NCBI RefSeq assembly: GCF_022570735.2
Contig: NZ_JANCNS010000001.1
Coordinates: forward strand, 1,116,001 to 1,180,000
Reading direction: 5' to 3'
DNA: 64,000 nt
Source: Christiangramia oceanisediminis
Lineage (GTDB): Bacteria > Bacteroidota > Bacteroidia > Flavobacteriales > Flavobacteriaceae
The position numbers and the translations under genes are program-made. The notes beneath the pieces are model-generated. The model had not been told where the DNA came from, did not search any database, and saw only the letters and a list, made by a program, of their open reading frames with translations. Shown here piece after piece: positions 33,815-43,620 of the stretch. Each line of letters opens with the position of its first letter. The stretch's first letter is position 1.

Positions 33815-35611
33815 ATGAAGAATATTCGAAATTTTTGCATTATCGCTCATATAGACCATGGTAAAAGTACCCTGGCAGACAGGCTTCTTGATTTCACCGG
33901 TGCAGTAACCGAAAGGGAAAAACAGGAACAGTTGCTGGACAGCATGGATCTGGAACGAGAACGTGGAATTACCATAAAGAGTCACGCTATACAAATGGAT
34001 TATGTTCATGAGGGAGAAGAATATATCCTTAACCTCATCGACACCCCTGGTCACGTTGACTTTTCGTACGAAGTTTCCCGTTCTATCGCAGCCTGTGAAG
34101 GTGCTTTACTGGTTGTAGATGCAGCACAGAGCATACAGGCCCAGACCATTTCCAATCTTTACCTGGCCCTGGAAAACGACCTGGAGATCATTCCAGTTTT
34201 GAACAAGGTGGATCTTCCCAGTGCAAATCCTGAGGAAGTAACCGATGATATCGTAGACTTACTGGGATGCGATCCTTCCGAAGTAATTCCTGCCAGTGCC
34301 AAGACCGGGCTGGGGATCAAAGAGATCCTGGACGCTATCATTAACAGGATCCCTGCTCCGAGCGGTAAGGTAGATGCTCCATTAAGAGCACTTATTTTTG
34401 ATTCGGTTTATAACCCATTCAGAGGAGTTGAGACTTTCTTCAGGGTGATCAACGGGACCATTAAAAAAGGTCAGCATATCAAGTTCGTCAATACCGATAA
34501 GAACTATTACGCCGATGAAGTTGGAACTTTAAAACTAAAGCAGCTTCCTAAAAAAGAAATTAAAACCGGAGATGTAGGTTACCTTATCACAGGGATCAAG
34601 GATGCCCGTGAAGTCAAAGTTGGGGATACCATCACCGGTGCCGATAATCCAACAACCGAAGCCGTTGCCGGTTTCGAGGATGTAAAACCGATGGTTTTTG
34701 CCGGAATTTACCCGGTAGACACCGAAGATTATGAAGAACTAAGGGCTTCCATGGAAAAGCTTCAGCTTAATGATGCTTCCCTGGTGTTCACCCCTGAAAG
34801 TTCTGCGGCACTTGGATTTGGTTTCCGCTGCGGATTCCTTGGAATGCTTCACCTGGAGATTATCCAGGAAAGGCTGGAGCGCGAGTTCGATATGACCGTG
34901 ATCACCACGGTACCAAACGTATCCTACCACGCCTATACCAATAAGAATCCGGATGAGATCATCCTGGTTAATAACCCATCAGACCTGCCGGAACCTTCTA
35001 CGCTAAACCGTGTTGAGGAACCATATATCAAGGCAACAATTATCACTAAAGCCGATTATGTAGGAAATGTGATGTCGCTTTGTATCGAAAAAAGAGGGGA
35101 GATCACCAATCAAACCTATCTTACTACCGAACGGGTGGAGTTAAGCTTCGATATGCCGCTCGCAGAGATCGTTTTTGACTTTTATGACAGGTTAAAGACC
35201 GTTTCAAGGGGTTATGCTTCGTTCGATTATTCTCCAATTGGAATGCGGGTTTCCAAACTGGTTAAGGTAGATGTACTGCTGAACGCTAATAAAGTAGATG
35301 CCCTTTCCGCACTGTTACATGTTGACAACGCCTACGATATTGGCAAGAAAATGTGTGAGAAGCTGAAAGAACTCATCCCAAGACAGCAGTTCGATATTCC
35401 TATACAGGCAGCCATCGGGGCGAAGATCATCGCTCGTGAGACCGTAAAAGCGCTTCGTAAAGACGTTACCGCCAAATGTTACGGTGGAGATATTTCCCGT
35501 AAAAGAAAGCTGTTGGAAAAGCAGAAAAAAGGTAAAAAACGTATGAGACAGGTTGGGAACGTAGAGATCCCACAGGAAGCATTTATGGCGGTCCTGAAGC
35601 TGAACGATTAA
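33815..35611 (+). CDS. lepA: Elongation factor 4 (LepA)
   Basis: 598 residues from the ATG at 33815, which gives the canonical opening [19 protein letters not shown]; an ATG nine codons upstream is less likely. The GTPase motifs [19 protein letters not shown] and NKVDLP are followed by EF-G-like domains and the LepA-specific C-terminal domain ([22 protein letters not shown]). It back-translocates ribosomes under stress. The gene is monocistronic here, with a TAnnTTTG box upstream. Confidence 0.98.
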   Translation: MKNIRNFCIIAHIDHGKSTLADRLLDFTGAVTEREKQEQLLDSMDLERERGITIKSHAIQMDYVHEGEEYILNLIDTPGHVDFSYEVSRSIAACEGALLVVDAAQSIQAQTISNLYLALENDLEIIPVLNKVDLPSANPEEVTDDIVDLLGCDPSEVIPASAKTGLGIKEILDAIINRIPAPSGKVDAPLRALIFDSVYNPFRGVETFFRVINGTIKKGQHIKFVNTDKNYYADEVGTLKLKQLPKKEIKTGDVGYLITGIKDAREVKVGDTITGADNPTTEAVAGFEDVKPMVFAGIYPVDTEDYEELRASMEKLQLNDASLVFTPESSAALGFGFRCGFLGMLHLEIIQERLEREFDMTVITTVPNVSYHAYTNKNPDEIILVNNPSDLPEPSTLNRVEEPYIKATIITKADYVGNVMSLCIEKRGEITNQTYLTTERVELSFDMPLAEIVFDFYDRLKTVSRGYASFDYSPIGMRVSKLVKVDVLLNANKVDALSALLHVDNAYDIGKKMCEKLKELIPRQQFDIPIQAAIGAKIIARETVKALRKDVTAKCYGGDISRKRKLLEKQKKGKKRMRQVGNVEIPQEAFMAVLKLND

Positions 35612-35630
35612 AAATCTTTATTGTTTTAAT

Positions 35631-35710
35631 CTGGGCGTTCCGCCTCCTTTTTTCGGCGGCGGGCTATCCGTTCTAGTCCCGTTCCGGGAGCTATCACTCC
35701 TATCCCTAAC
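35631..35710. repeat. Flavobacterial intergenic repeat-like element with two hairpins
   Basis: Starts GGGCGTTCCGCC and contains CGGGCTATCCG and ends CTCCTATCCCTAACGC. It folds into CCGCC/GGCGG (35640-35659) and TCCCG-TTC-CGGGA hairpins. Its GC-rich composition stands out from the surroundings. I recall similar sequence phrases between genes in many Flavobacteriia genomes; only one copy is seen here. Confidence 0.5.
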
Positions 35711-35724
35711 GCAATTAAATATAC

Positions 35725-35757
35725 AGACCTCACAGGTTTCAAAAACCTGTGAGGTCT
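35725..35757. terminator. 15-bp perfect inverted repeat, probable terminator downstream of lepA
   Basis: Arms AGACCTCACAGGTTT and AAACCTGTGAGGTCT around a three-base loop. A short T-rich stretch (CTTCTGCTTT) follows. This can act as a lepA terminator, though the weak T run means it may instead be a repeat-type hairpin. Confidence 0.6.
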
Positions 35758-35788
35758 TCTGCTTTAATCCAGTTCCAGTACATTTTTT

Positions 35789-35796
35789 TAAATTTG
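35789..35796 (+). promoter_or_regulatory. -7 promoter box (TAnnTTTG type) for the YebC-family gene
   Basis: TAAATTTG matches the consensus, about 60 bases before the ATG at 35857. Confidence 0.45.
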
Positions 35797-35856
35797 TTTT
35801 TTAATCGCTTCGGAAAAATCTAAGAACTCCGAACAACAAACTACAAACTAAACAAA

Positions 35857-36621
35857 ATGGCCGGACACAGTAAATGGGCGAATATAAAGCATCGTAAAGG
35901 AGCACAGGATAAGAAAAGAGCCAAACAGTTCACCAGGGCGATCAAAGAGATCACCGTTGCGGTGAAAGAAGGTGGTGGACCAGATCCTGAAGCCAATCCA
36001 GCGCTTAGAAATGCTATTCAGAATGCCAAGGGTGTTAATATGCCAAAAGATACCATCGAACGCGCGATCAAGAAGGCTAGTGGGGCAGATGCCGATAATT
36101 ACGAAACCGTAACTTTTGAAGGTTACGGTCCTAACGGAATTGCCATATTTGTTGAATGCACGACCGATAATACCAACCGTACCGTAGCTTCGGTAAGATC
36201 TATATTCTCCAAGAACGGTGGAAGCTTGGGGACTAACGGATCACTGGAATTCCTGTTCGATAAAAAAGGCGTTTTTGTTCTGGAAAAAGAAAAGATCGAA
36301 ATGGATCTCGAGGAATTCGAACTGGAATTGATCGAAGGCGGTGCCACCAAAATTGAAAAGGAAGATGAATTCATCACTGTATATACCGAATTCAATGATT
36401 TTGGCCTGATGTCTTCGAAATTAGAAGAACTTGAAATTGAACCAAAGAATTCCGAGGTTCAGCGAATTCCACTCAATACCCTTGAATTACCGGTTGATGA
36501 CGCGATAAAAATCCTGAATTTGATCGAGAAATTCGAAGACGATGATGATGTCCAGAACGTTTACCACAACCTGGAAATTTCAGACGAAGTGATCGCAGAA
36601 ATGGAGAAAGAGCAGGCCTAA
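35857..36621 (+). CDS. YebC/PmpR family DNA-binding regulator or translation factor
   Basis: 254 residues. Opening MAGHSKWANIKHRKGAQDKKRAK is the family signature; GYGPNGIAIFVECTTDNTNRTVASVRSIFSKNGG and VQRIPLNTLELPVDDA follow in order. YebC proteins were described as transcription regulators; recent work links them to relief of ribosome stalling at proline stretches. The C-terminus has an acidic extension (FEDDDDVQNVYHNLEI). Its stop overlaps by four bases the end of the convergent antiporter gene. Confidence 0.95.
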   Translation: MAGHSKWANIKHRKGAQDKKRAKQFTRAIKEITVAVKEGGGPDPEANPALRNAIQNAKGVNMPKDTIERAIKKASGADADNYETVTFEGYGPNGIAIFVECTTDNTNRTVASVRSIFSKNGGSLGTNGSLEFLFDKKGVFVLEKEKIEMDLEEFELELIEGGATKIEKEDEFITVYTEFNDFGLMSSKLEELEIEPKNSEVQRIPLNTLELPVDDAIKILNLIEKFEDDDDVQNVYHNLEISDEVIAEMEKEQA

Positions 36622-38486
36622 TCAGCCTTGATATTCTCTTCGATATTCTCCTTTTCCTTACTGTCTCCCTGCTCGATCTGTTTACCAAGGTAAACCAGCA
36701 TATAATCTTCCTCGATCTCCACCTCCATGCTATTGGATGGAATGATGCTCAATTCGCCTTCTTTATCCTTTACGAATAGGGGAATGATGTCTGGATCGGT
36801 CTTACTGATCTCGATCAATCCTTCATAATGTTCCTTGGAGTTCAATTCGATCTCATGGATGGAAGGATATTTTCGGGCCAGGTTAGTAAGCTTGATATAA
36901 TCATCGGTTTGGGAGAACAAGCCTTCCTTTGGATTATTCTCAGGATCATACATCTCATCTGATGACACTACCCTGAAAGACCCGTTTTCGCCAAAATGTT
37001 TTCTGAATTTTTCTATGGCATTCAGATTCACTTCCGTATTTCCGGTCATGGCCATCAAATAACCCACATCGCTCAACTCGATATTATTGATAAGATCGTC
37101 TGAATACACATTTTCCTGTATGGCATCAAGCCCCAGTTCCCTTGCCTTCCGGATATTTGCGCCGTTACTGTCTACCAATACAACATGGCGATTGTTCTTT
37201 TTGAGATAGGAGGCGATCAACCTTGAAATAGTAGACGCTCCAATGATAAGAATTCCCTGGGAATTCTTAAGAAATACACCAACCAGTTGGGCGAAATAAC
37301 GGGCCGTTGTGGCATTCAGCAATACCGTTCCAAGTACGATCATAAACACCAGCGGAGTGATATATTCGGCTCCTTCAACTCCCTGGCTGGCCAGTTCAAG
37401 ACCAAATAGCGAGGCAATACCGGCGGCTACGATACCACGTGGTCCAACCCAGCTTATGAACAGTTTTTCATTCACCTTTAAAGAAGATCCTATACTACTA
37501 ATAAATACTCCTAACGGACGTATTAGCAGAACAACCGCAAGGAATAAGTATAAAGCCTTGATATCATAAACAAGCAGGAGGTCTTCCATGTTAATATTCG
37601 CGGCAAGTAAAATGAATAAGATGGATATTAACAGTACACTAAGTGATTCCTTGAAATAAAGCAGTTCCTTAAGGTTAGGCAGGTTGATATTCCCCATAAC
37701 AAGACCCATCACTACCACAGCTAAAAGTCCGCTTTCATGGGCAAACATGTCTGCCAGTACGAAAACTCCCAGCACAGTTGCAAGGGTTAAAACGTTCAAA
37801 AGGTAATGCGGGATAACGTTCTTTTTGATCGCAAAGGCCAGGGCATGAGCAAAAGTAAATCCAAATGTAAACCCGAAAAGCACGATTTTCCCGAACTCAA
37901 GCAGGGCAGTGGTGGTAAATTCGGTTCCCGTACCTGCGCTGATGAATTCGAACATCAAAACCGCGACCAGTGCCCCAATTGGATCTATCAGGATTCCTTC
38001 CCATTTCAGAATAGCCGAAACATCGCTTTTTAACGGAATATTTCTAAGAATAGGCGTAATAACCGTAGGTCCGGTTACAATGATCAAGGCCGCGAACAGG
38101 AAGCTGATCTGCCAGCTAAGCCCGAATATAAAATGAGCGGCGATCCCGGCTCCAAAAAAGGTGATGATCACCGCGACAGTGATAAGTTTCAGAATAACGG
38201 GACCCACATTTAATATTTCACCCTTGCGAAGGGTAAGTCCACCTTCAAAAAGTATGATCCCTATAGCAAGGGAAACGAAATAGAATAAGCTATCCCCGGG
38301 GAACAAACCAGAATCCCCGTCCCATATAGGTTCTATTAATTTAGAGCCATCTGCGGTAAAATAGGTAGAAATTGGTCCTACGGCAAGACCTATCAAAATA
38401 AGGGGAAGAATTGCAGGAATTTTAAATCTCCATGCCAGCCACTGTGCTAATATTCCCAAAATAACTATACCTGCTAATTCAACCAT
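36618..38486 (-). CDS. Cation:proton antiporter (CPA1/NhaP type) with TrkA-N domain
   Basis: 622 residues. About 12 membrane helices (to about residue 395), with FLFAALIIVTGPTVITPILR and WVGPRGIVAAGIASLFGLELA typical of NhaP-like Na+/H+ or K+/H+ exchangers. A cytoplasmic TrkA-N (RCK) nucleotide-binding domain follows (about 405-530, GILIIGASTISRLIASYL, VVLVDSNG), then a TrkA-C-like tail. It probably exports cations with NAD(H) or ligand gating. Divergent from the MBL-fold gene over a 160-base spacer. Confidence 0.92.
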   Translation of the reverse strand: MVELAGIVILGILAQWLAWRFKIPAILPLILIGLAVGPISTYFTADGSKLIEPIWDGDSGLFPGDSLFYFVSLAIGIILFEGGLTLRKGEILNVGPVILKLITVAVIITFFGAGIAAHFIFGLSWQISFLFAALIIVTGPTVITPILRNIPLKSDVSAILKWEGILIDPIGALVAVLMFEFISAGTGTEFTTTALLEFGKIVLFGFTFGFTFAHALAFAIKKNVIPHYLLNVLTLATVLGVFVLADMFAHESGLLAVVVMGLVMGNINLPNLKELLYFKESLSVLLISILFILLAANINMEDLLLVYDIKALYLFLAVVLLIRPLGVFISSIGSSLKVNEKLFISWVGPRGIVAAGIASLFGLELASQGVEGAEYITPLVFMIVLGTVLLNATTARYFAQLVGVFLKNSQGILIIGASTISRLIASYLKKNNRHVVLVDSNGANIRKARELGLDAIQENVYSDDLINNIELSDVGYLMAMTGNTEVNLNAIEKFRKHFGENGSFRVVSSDEMYDPENNPKEGLFSQTDDYIKLTNLARKYPSIHEIELNSKEHYEGLIEISKTDPDIIPLFVKDKEGELSIIPSNSMEVEIEEDYMLVYLGKQIEQGDSKEKENIEENIKAD

Positions 38487-38649
38487 AGGAAGTCTCTTTA
38501 CTTAACTCAATAAAAATAATTAAAATGTTTTACTCTGAAAGCTTCGCTATAAAGGCCTTTCTGAAAGCATTTCTTGTTAAATGAACGAAAATTAATTAGA
38601 AATGGGGTCAAGATTTTCTATTTTGCGGGGAATTTTTAAAAATTTTATA

Positions 38650-39513
38650 ATGAGATTATATCCTGTTGAAGCCGGAAATTTTAAACTCGACGGAGGTGCC
38701 ATGTTTGGGGTCGTACCTAAAAGTCTCTGGAACAGGACCAATCCGGCCGATTCGAACAATATGATCGATATCGCCGCGCGTTGCCTGTTGATCGAAGAGG
38801 GTGACAGGCTCACTCTTATCGATACGGGAATGGGCGATAAGCAAAGCGATAAATTCTTCAGCTACTACTACCAGTGGGGAGATGATTCCATAGACAAATC
38901 CCTGAAAAAACATGGTTTTCACCGTGATGATATCACTGATGTGTTTATGACCCATCTTCATTTTGACCATTGCGGTGGGAGTATTAAATGGAACAAAGAC
39001 CGAACGGGTTACGAACCGGCTTTTAAAAACGCACGATTCTGGAGCAATAAAGATCACTGGGAATGGGCTACCAATCCCAATGCCCGCGAAAAGGCCTCAT
39101 TCCTTAAGGAAAATATTCTACCCATGCAGGAAAGCGGACAACTTGAATTTATAGAAAGAACGGCTCAGAACAGTTTTCAGAAAGACAGCGAACTGGGATT
39201 TGGCGTATTATTTGTAGATGGACATACCGATAAGCAAATGATCCCGCATATCGATTATAAAGGAAAGAAGCTTGTTTTTATGGCCGATCTGCTTCCCACC
39301 GTGGGACATATACCTTTGCCATATGTAATGGGATATGACACCAGGCCTTTGCTTACACTTCCGGAAAAGAAAAAGTTCCTGGAAACAGCGGCCGATGAGA
39401 ATTTTTACCTTTTTATGGAGCATGACGCTCATAACGAGGTGATCACTCTTAAGCATACCGAAAAAGGGGTTAGACTTGATGAAATCTATACATTCGATGA
39501 GATATTTAATTAA
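38650..39513 (+). CDS. MBL-fold metallohydrolase
   Basis: 287 residues from the ATG at 38650 (MRLYPVEAGNFKLDGGAMFG); an upstream ATG at 38602 adds an unlikely basic stretch. The metallo-beta-lactamase motif THLHFDHCGG and later FVDGHTDKQM, VFMADLLPTVGHIP and a final FMEHD are present, so both metal sites look complete. The order resembles the N-acyl-homoserine-lactonase/methyl-parathion-hydrolase branch, but the substrate is not determined. The S8 peptidase gene starts two bases after its stop, so they are likely co-transcribed. Confidence 0.9.
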   Translation: MRLYPVEAGNFKLDGGAMFGVVPKSLWNRTNPADSNNMIDIAARCLLIEEGDRLTLIDTGMGDKQSDKFFSYYYQWGDDSIDKSLKKHGFHRDDITDVFMTHLHFDHCGGSIKWNKDRTGYEPAFKNARFWSNKDHWEWATNPNAREKASFLKENILPMQESGQLEFIERTAQNSFQKDSELGFGVLFVDGHTDKQMIPHIDYKGKKLVFMADLLPTVGHIPLPYVMGYDTRPLLTLPEKKKFLETAADENFYLFMEHDAHNEVITLKHTEKGVRLDEIYTFDEIFN

Positions 39514-39514
39514 T

Positions 39515-41200
39515 ATGAATAATCAGTTAATACGGGGCATATTTTTACTGTTCCTGGTAAGTCTTTTAGGCGCTTGTAGTACTAGAGCCCCAAAGATCGT
39601 TTCAACACCTATAGAAAATATCGATTCCATTCCTCTAAAGGTAGTGGAACTAAGCGATGCGCAATATAAAAGCTGGGTAGAAGCCGATCTTCGAAAAGAT
39701 ACCATCCCCGGGATGAGCGTTGAAAAGGCTTACAACGAGATCATCAAAAATAGAAAGCCCTCACCTGTTATCGTGGCCGTTTTAGACTCTGGTGTAGATA
39801 TCGAACATGAAGACCTGGAAGGATCGATCTGGACCAATGCCGATGAAATTCCCGGAAACGGAAAGGACGATGATAACAATGGCTTTATCGATGACGTGCA
39901 TGGCTGGAATTTCCTGGGTGATGCCGTTGCTGAAAATATGGAATATACCCGTATCATCAGAAGGCTGAAACCAAAGTTCGAAGGCAAATCAGAGAGCAGT
40001 ATCAGTACGGCAGACAGGGCTCAGTTTAAAATGTACCAGGAGGCTAAAGCCGAATATGATAAGGAATACAATGAAACCATTGAAAACCGAAATTACACCA
40101 AGCAAATCCTGAACCAGGTCGAAGCTGCACACCAGGCGGTTTCAGATGAACTGGGTACCCAGGATTATACTGCCGAGCAGCTAGAAGAATACAGCCCACT
40201 TACAGATGGGATGAAAAGCTACAAACGCATGCTGATGTTTGTTCAGGAAAATGTGGATGAGAACATTCCGAAGGCTATGGAACTTATCCAGGATGATATC
40301 GAAATGCTCAACGAACGACTGGAAACCCATTTCAATCTCGAATTAAATGGAAGAGAAAAAACAGGAGATGATCCTTATGATATTACGGATACCGATTACG
40401 GAAATAACCAGGTTTATGGTCCTGAACCCGATAAGGAAAACGTAAAGCATGGTACTCATGTAGCCGGGATCATTGCCGCGAACAGGGGTAATAATATAGG
40501 TGCTAACGGGGTAGCTTCTAACGCCGTGATCATGGCGATAAGAGCTGTACCGGATGGTGATGAATATGACAAGGATATTGCGCTGGGTATAAGATATGCC
40601 GTGGATAACGGGGCAAAAGTGATCAATACCAGCTTTGGAAAATATTTCTCTCCAAATCCTGAATGGGTTTACGATGCCATCAAATATGCCGAAGAAAATG
40701 ATGTTCTTATTGTAAATGCTGCGGGAAATGAAGGCCTTAACCTGGACACCAAAATGGTGTATCCTAACGACCAGACTCCGGAAAATACCACAGAGATTTC
40801 AGGTAATTTTCTCACAGTTGGAGCACTGAATTATGAATATGGCTCTGGTCTTATCGCCGAATTCTCCAATTACGGGAAAACCAATGTAGATGTATTTGCT
40901 CCGGGAACCAAAATATGGTCTACCACACCTAATGATGAATATGAGTTTCTTCAAGGTACTTCCATGGCCGCACCAGCTGTTAGTGGAGTAGCAGCGATCA
41001 TTAGAGGATATTATCCACAATTGAGCGCAGCGCAGATAAAACAGATCATCATGGACAGTGGCCTATCTACCAACGCCACCGTCATTCTTGGAGGAGACCG
41101 AAATAGAACCAGTAAATTCAGGGAAATATCCACTTCCGGAAAAATGGTAAATCTTTATAATGCCCTTATTTTAGCAGACCAAATCGCAAAAAACAATTAA
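39515..41200 (+). CDS. Subtilisin-like (S8) peptidase lipoprotein
   Basis: 561 residues from the ATG at 39515, which gives a lipoprotein signal (MNNQLIRGIFLLFLVSLLGAC). Catalytic triad motifs: VAVLDSGVD (Asp near 91), KHGTHVAGIIAA (His near 300), GTSMAAPAVSGVAA (Ser near 495). An insert of about 190 residues, rich in charged and coiled-coil-like sequence (EAKAEYDKEYNETIENRNYTK), separates the Asp and His motifs, much longer than in plain subtilisins. It acts in the periplasm or at the surface. M1 peptidase follows after two bases. Confidence 0.94.
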   Translation: MNNQLIRGIFLLFLVSLLGACSTRAPKIVSTPIENIDSIPLKVVELSDAQYKSWVEADLRKDTIPGMSVEKAYNEIIKNRKPSPVIVAVLDSGVDIEHEDLEGSIWTNADEIPGNGKDDDNNGFIDDVHGWNFLGDAVAENMEYTRIIRRLKPKFEGKSESSISTADRAQFKMYQEAKAEYDKEYNETIENRNYTKQILNQVEAAHQAVSDELGTQDYTAEQLEEYSPLTDGMKSYKRMLMFVQENVDENIPKAMELIQDDIEMLNERLETHFNLELNGREKTGDDPYDITDTDYGNNQVYGPEPDKENVKHGTHVAGIIAANRGNNIGANGVASNAVIMAIRAVPDGDEYDKDIALGIRYAVDNGAKVINTSFGKYFSPNPEWVYDAIKYAEENDVLIVNAAGNEGLNLDTKMVYPNDQTPENTTEISGNFLTVGALNYEYGSGLIAEFSNYGKTNVDVFAPGTKIWSTTPNDEYEFLQGTSMAAPAVSGVAAIIRGYYPQLSAAQIKQIIMDSGLSTNATVILGGDRNRTSKFREISTSGKMVNLYNALILADQIAKNN

Positions 41201-41202
41201 AA

Positions 41203-43086
41203 ATGACACGCACTATATTTAGCTTATTAGTATTCGCAGTTGGGTTCTTACAGGCCCAGAACAATACCTCATACTGGCAACAGCATGTGGATTACACCAT
41301 GGAAATAGACATGAATGTTGATAATTTCCAGTATACCGGGACCCAGGAACTGGTGTACACCAACAATTCGCCAGATACCCTGAACAGGGTTTTTTATCAC
41401 CTCTATTTTAATGCCTTTCAGCCTGATAGTGAAATGAACGCCAGGCTGGAAAGCGTACGGGATCCGGATAGCAGGATGACCACAAACCAAGGAACTAAGG
41501 AAGATCCTAAGATCGTTAGTAGAATCTCTGAACTATCACCGGCTCAGATTGGTTATTTAAGAGTGAATTCACTTACGCAGGATGGAAAGGAACTTCAATA
41601 TGAAGAAGTAGGTACCGTACTGGAGGTAGAGCTTGCCGAGCCTATCTTACCCGGGAAAAAAGTGACCTTCAACATGGAATTCGAAGGACAGGTTCCTGAG
41701 CAGATCAGGAGATCGGGAAGGAACAGTGCTGAAGGAGTGGCGCTTTCCATGAGCCAGTGGTATCCTAAAATGGCAGAATATGACTTTGAAGGCTGGCATG
41801 CCGATTCCTATATCGCTCGTGAATTTCATGGCGTTTGGGGAGATTTCGATGTAAAGATCACTATCGACAAGGATTACACCGTTGGAAGTACCGGTTATCT
41901 TCAGAATCCGCAGGAGATCGGGCATGGTTATGAAAAAGAAGGTACCAAAGTTTCAAAGCCAAAAGGAGATAAGTTAACCTGGCATTTTGTGGCACCTCAG
42001 GTTCACGATTTCACCTGGGCTGCAGATCCTGAATATATCCACGATACCAGAATTGCCAAAGATGGAACCGTGCTTCATTTTCTTTATAAAGACAATGATG
42101 AGATCAAGGAAAACTGGAAGAACCTTCAGCCAAAAACCGAAGAATTACTATTGTTCTTCAACGAACATATTGGTCCGTATCCATGGGATCAGTACTCTGT
42201 TGTTCAGGGTGGAGATGGTGGAATGGAATATGCCATGCTTACCCTAATTACCGGAGAGCGTTCTTTTGGGAGCCTTGTTGGTGTAACTGCACACGAAATG
42301 GCACATGCCTGGTTCCAGCACCTAATGGCCACTAACGAAAGCAAGCACGAATGGATGGACGAAGGATTTACTTCCTACATTTCTTCTGAAGCCGAAAACG
42401 TGGTAATGGGCGATAATGCTGAAAATCCGCATAAAGGTTCTTACAGGGGCTATTTCTACCTGGCAAGATCGGGCGCTGAGCAACCACAAACCACTCATGC
42501 CGATCGATACGCTTTGAACACGCTTTACTCTACTGCAGCCTATTCAAAGGGAGCGGTATTCCTGGCTCAACTGGGTTACGTGATAGGAGAGGAGAACCTT
42601 GCTAAGACCCTTAACAGGTACTATGATGACTGGAAATTCAAACATCCAACTCCAAATGACTTTATCAGGGTTGCCGAAAAAGTATCAGGTGCAGAGCTTG
42701 ACTGGTACCTGATGGACTGGACACAAACCACCAATACGATCGATTATGAGATCGCTTCAGTTGAAGGAAGTAATAACACTACCACCGTGGGGCTTAAGAG
42801 AAACGGTCTTATGCCTATGCCGCTTGATATTGATGTGACCTATGAAGACGGTAGCAAGGAAACCTTTTACATCCCATTACAAATGATGCGTTGGGAAAAA
42901 CCTGCTGAAGAAGGAACCAAGTGGACCGTGAAAGACGACTGGGCCTGGGGATTCCCTTCCTATGAGCTGGAGATCCCTGTTTCTAAAGAAAAGATCTCGA
43001 GCATCGTGATCGATTCTTCTGAATTGATGGCCGATGTCAATAGGGATAACAATAGCTGGCAAGCTGAAGATTCTTCAGAACAATAA
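41203..43086 (+). CDS. M1 family aminopeptidase-like metallopeptidase
   Basis: 627 residues with a signal peptide (MTRTIFSLLVFAVGFLQAQ). Zinc site H364-E-M-A-H368 with E387 exactly in the HExxH-x18-E spacing, and the substrate-binding motif GGMEYAM in place of the canonical GAMEN, as in many Bacteroidota M1 proteins. It lies two bases after the S8 peptidase, and the two secreted peptidases probably act together in peptide scavenging. A strong terminator follows. Confidence 0.95.
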   Translation: MTRTIFSLLVFAVGFLQAQNNTSYWQQHVDYTMEIDMNVDNFQYTGTQELVYTNNSPDTLNRVFYHLYFNAFQPDSEMNARLESVRDPDSRMTTNQGTKEDPKIVSRISELSPAQIGYLRVNSLTQDGKELQYEEVGTVLEVELAEPILPGKKVTFNMEFEGQVPEQIRRSGRNSAEGVALSMSQWYPKMAEYDFEGWHADSYIAREFHGVWGDFDVKITIDKDYTVGSTGYLQNPQEIGHGYEKEGTKVSKPKGDKLTWHFVAPQVHDFTWAADPEYIHDTRIAKDGTVLHFLYKDNDEIKENWKNLQPKTEELLLFFNEHIGPYPWDQYSVVQGGDGGMEYAMLTLITGERSFGSLVGVTAHEMAHAWFQHLMATNESKHEWMDEGFTSYISSEAENVVMGDNAENPHKGSYRGYFYLARSGAEQPQTTHADRYALNTLYSTAAYSKGAVFLAQLGYVIGEENLAKTLNRYYDDWKFKHPTPNDFIRVAEKVSGAELDWYLMDWTQTTNTIDYEIASVEGSNNTTTVGLKRNGLMPMPLDIDVTYEDGSKETFYIPLQMMRWEKPAEEGTKWTVKDDWAWGFPSYELEIPVSKEKISSIVIDSSELMADVNRDNNSWQAEDSSEQ

Positions 43087-43103
43087 AATATAATGACATT
43101 TTT

Positions 43104-43135
43104 AAAAACCCTTTCCTGCTGGAAAGGGTTTTTTT
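43104..43135 (+). terminator. Intrinsic terminator after the M1 peptidase
   Basis: Stem AAAAACCCTTTCC / GGAAAGGGTTTTT with loop TGCT and a T run. Ends the MBL-S8-M1 unit. Confidence 0.88.
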
Positions 43136-43248
43136 ATGGCTTCGTTTTAAAAGAGATCAAAGATTATGATTTTGCAAATTCTTGAAGCCCGCGTTCGTCT
43201 CTTTAATTTACTGAAGTAATTGCTACTTTTACCGAAGAATCAGAAAAC

Positions 43249-43617
43249 ATGGACCAGACATTTTCCGCAGATCAGCGTTTAAAAAGCAAAAAACTGATAG
43301 ACCAGTTATTCCTGGAAGGAAAAAGTCTAAAATCTTACCCCTTGAAATTGATCTATGTTCCCATAGAATCCGCTGAAAAGCCCCATCTCAAAACCGCGGT
43401 ATCGGTTCCCAAGAAACTCGTGAAGACCGCCGTGCAACGCAATAGAATTAAAAGACTGATGCGGGAAGTTTTCAGAAAAAATAAGTACCTTGTTACCAAA
43501 GATTTAGACACTTCGCACGCTTTCATGTTTATTTACATCTCCCGTGAAGCCATTACCTTTGAGAGGATGGAGAAGTGTATGATCAAATTATTGGAAAAGT
43601 TCAGCGAAAAGAATTAG
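43249..43617 (+). CDS. rnpA: Ribonuclease P protein component
   Basis: 122 residues. Small basic protein with the RNase P signature VQRNRIKRLMREVFR and the N-terminal FSADQRLKSKKLIDQLF. It binds the catalytic RNA to process tRNA 5' ends. In many bacteria rnpA lies by rpmH and the origin; here there is no rpmH, and it is followed after three bases by a C-terminal processing peptidase, a typical flavobacterial order. Confidence 0.95.
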   Translation: MDQTFSADQRLKSKKLIDQLFLEGKSLKSYPLKLIYVPIESAEKPHLKTAVSVPKKLVKTAVQRNRIKRLMREVFRKNKYLVTKDLDTSHAFMFIYISREAITFERMEKCMIKLLEKFSEKN

Positions 43618-43620
43618 GCT

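Noticed and set aside
35725-35757. CRISPR-like repeat
   Set aside because: A single inverted repeat with no regularly spaced copies.
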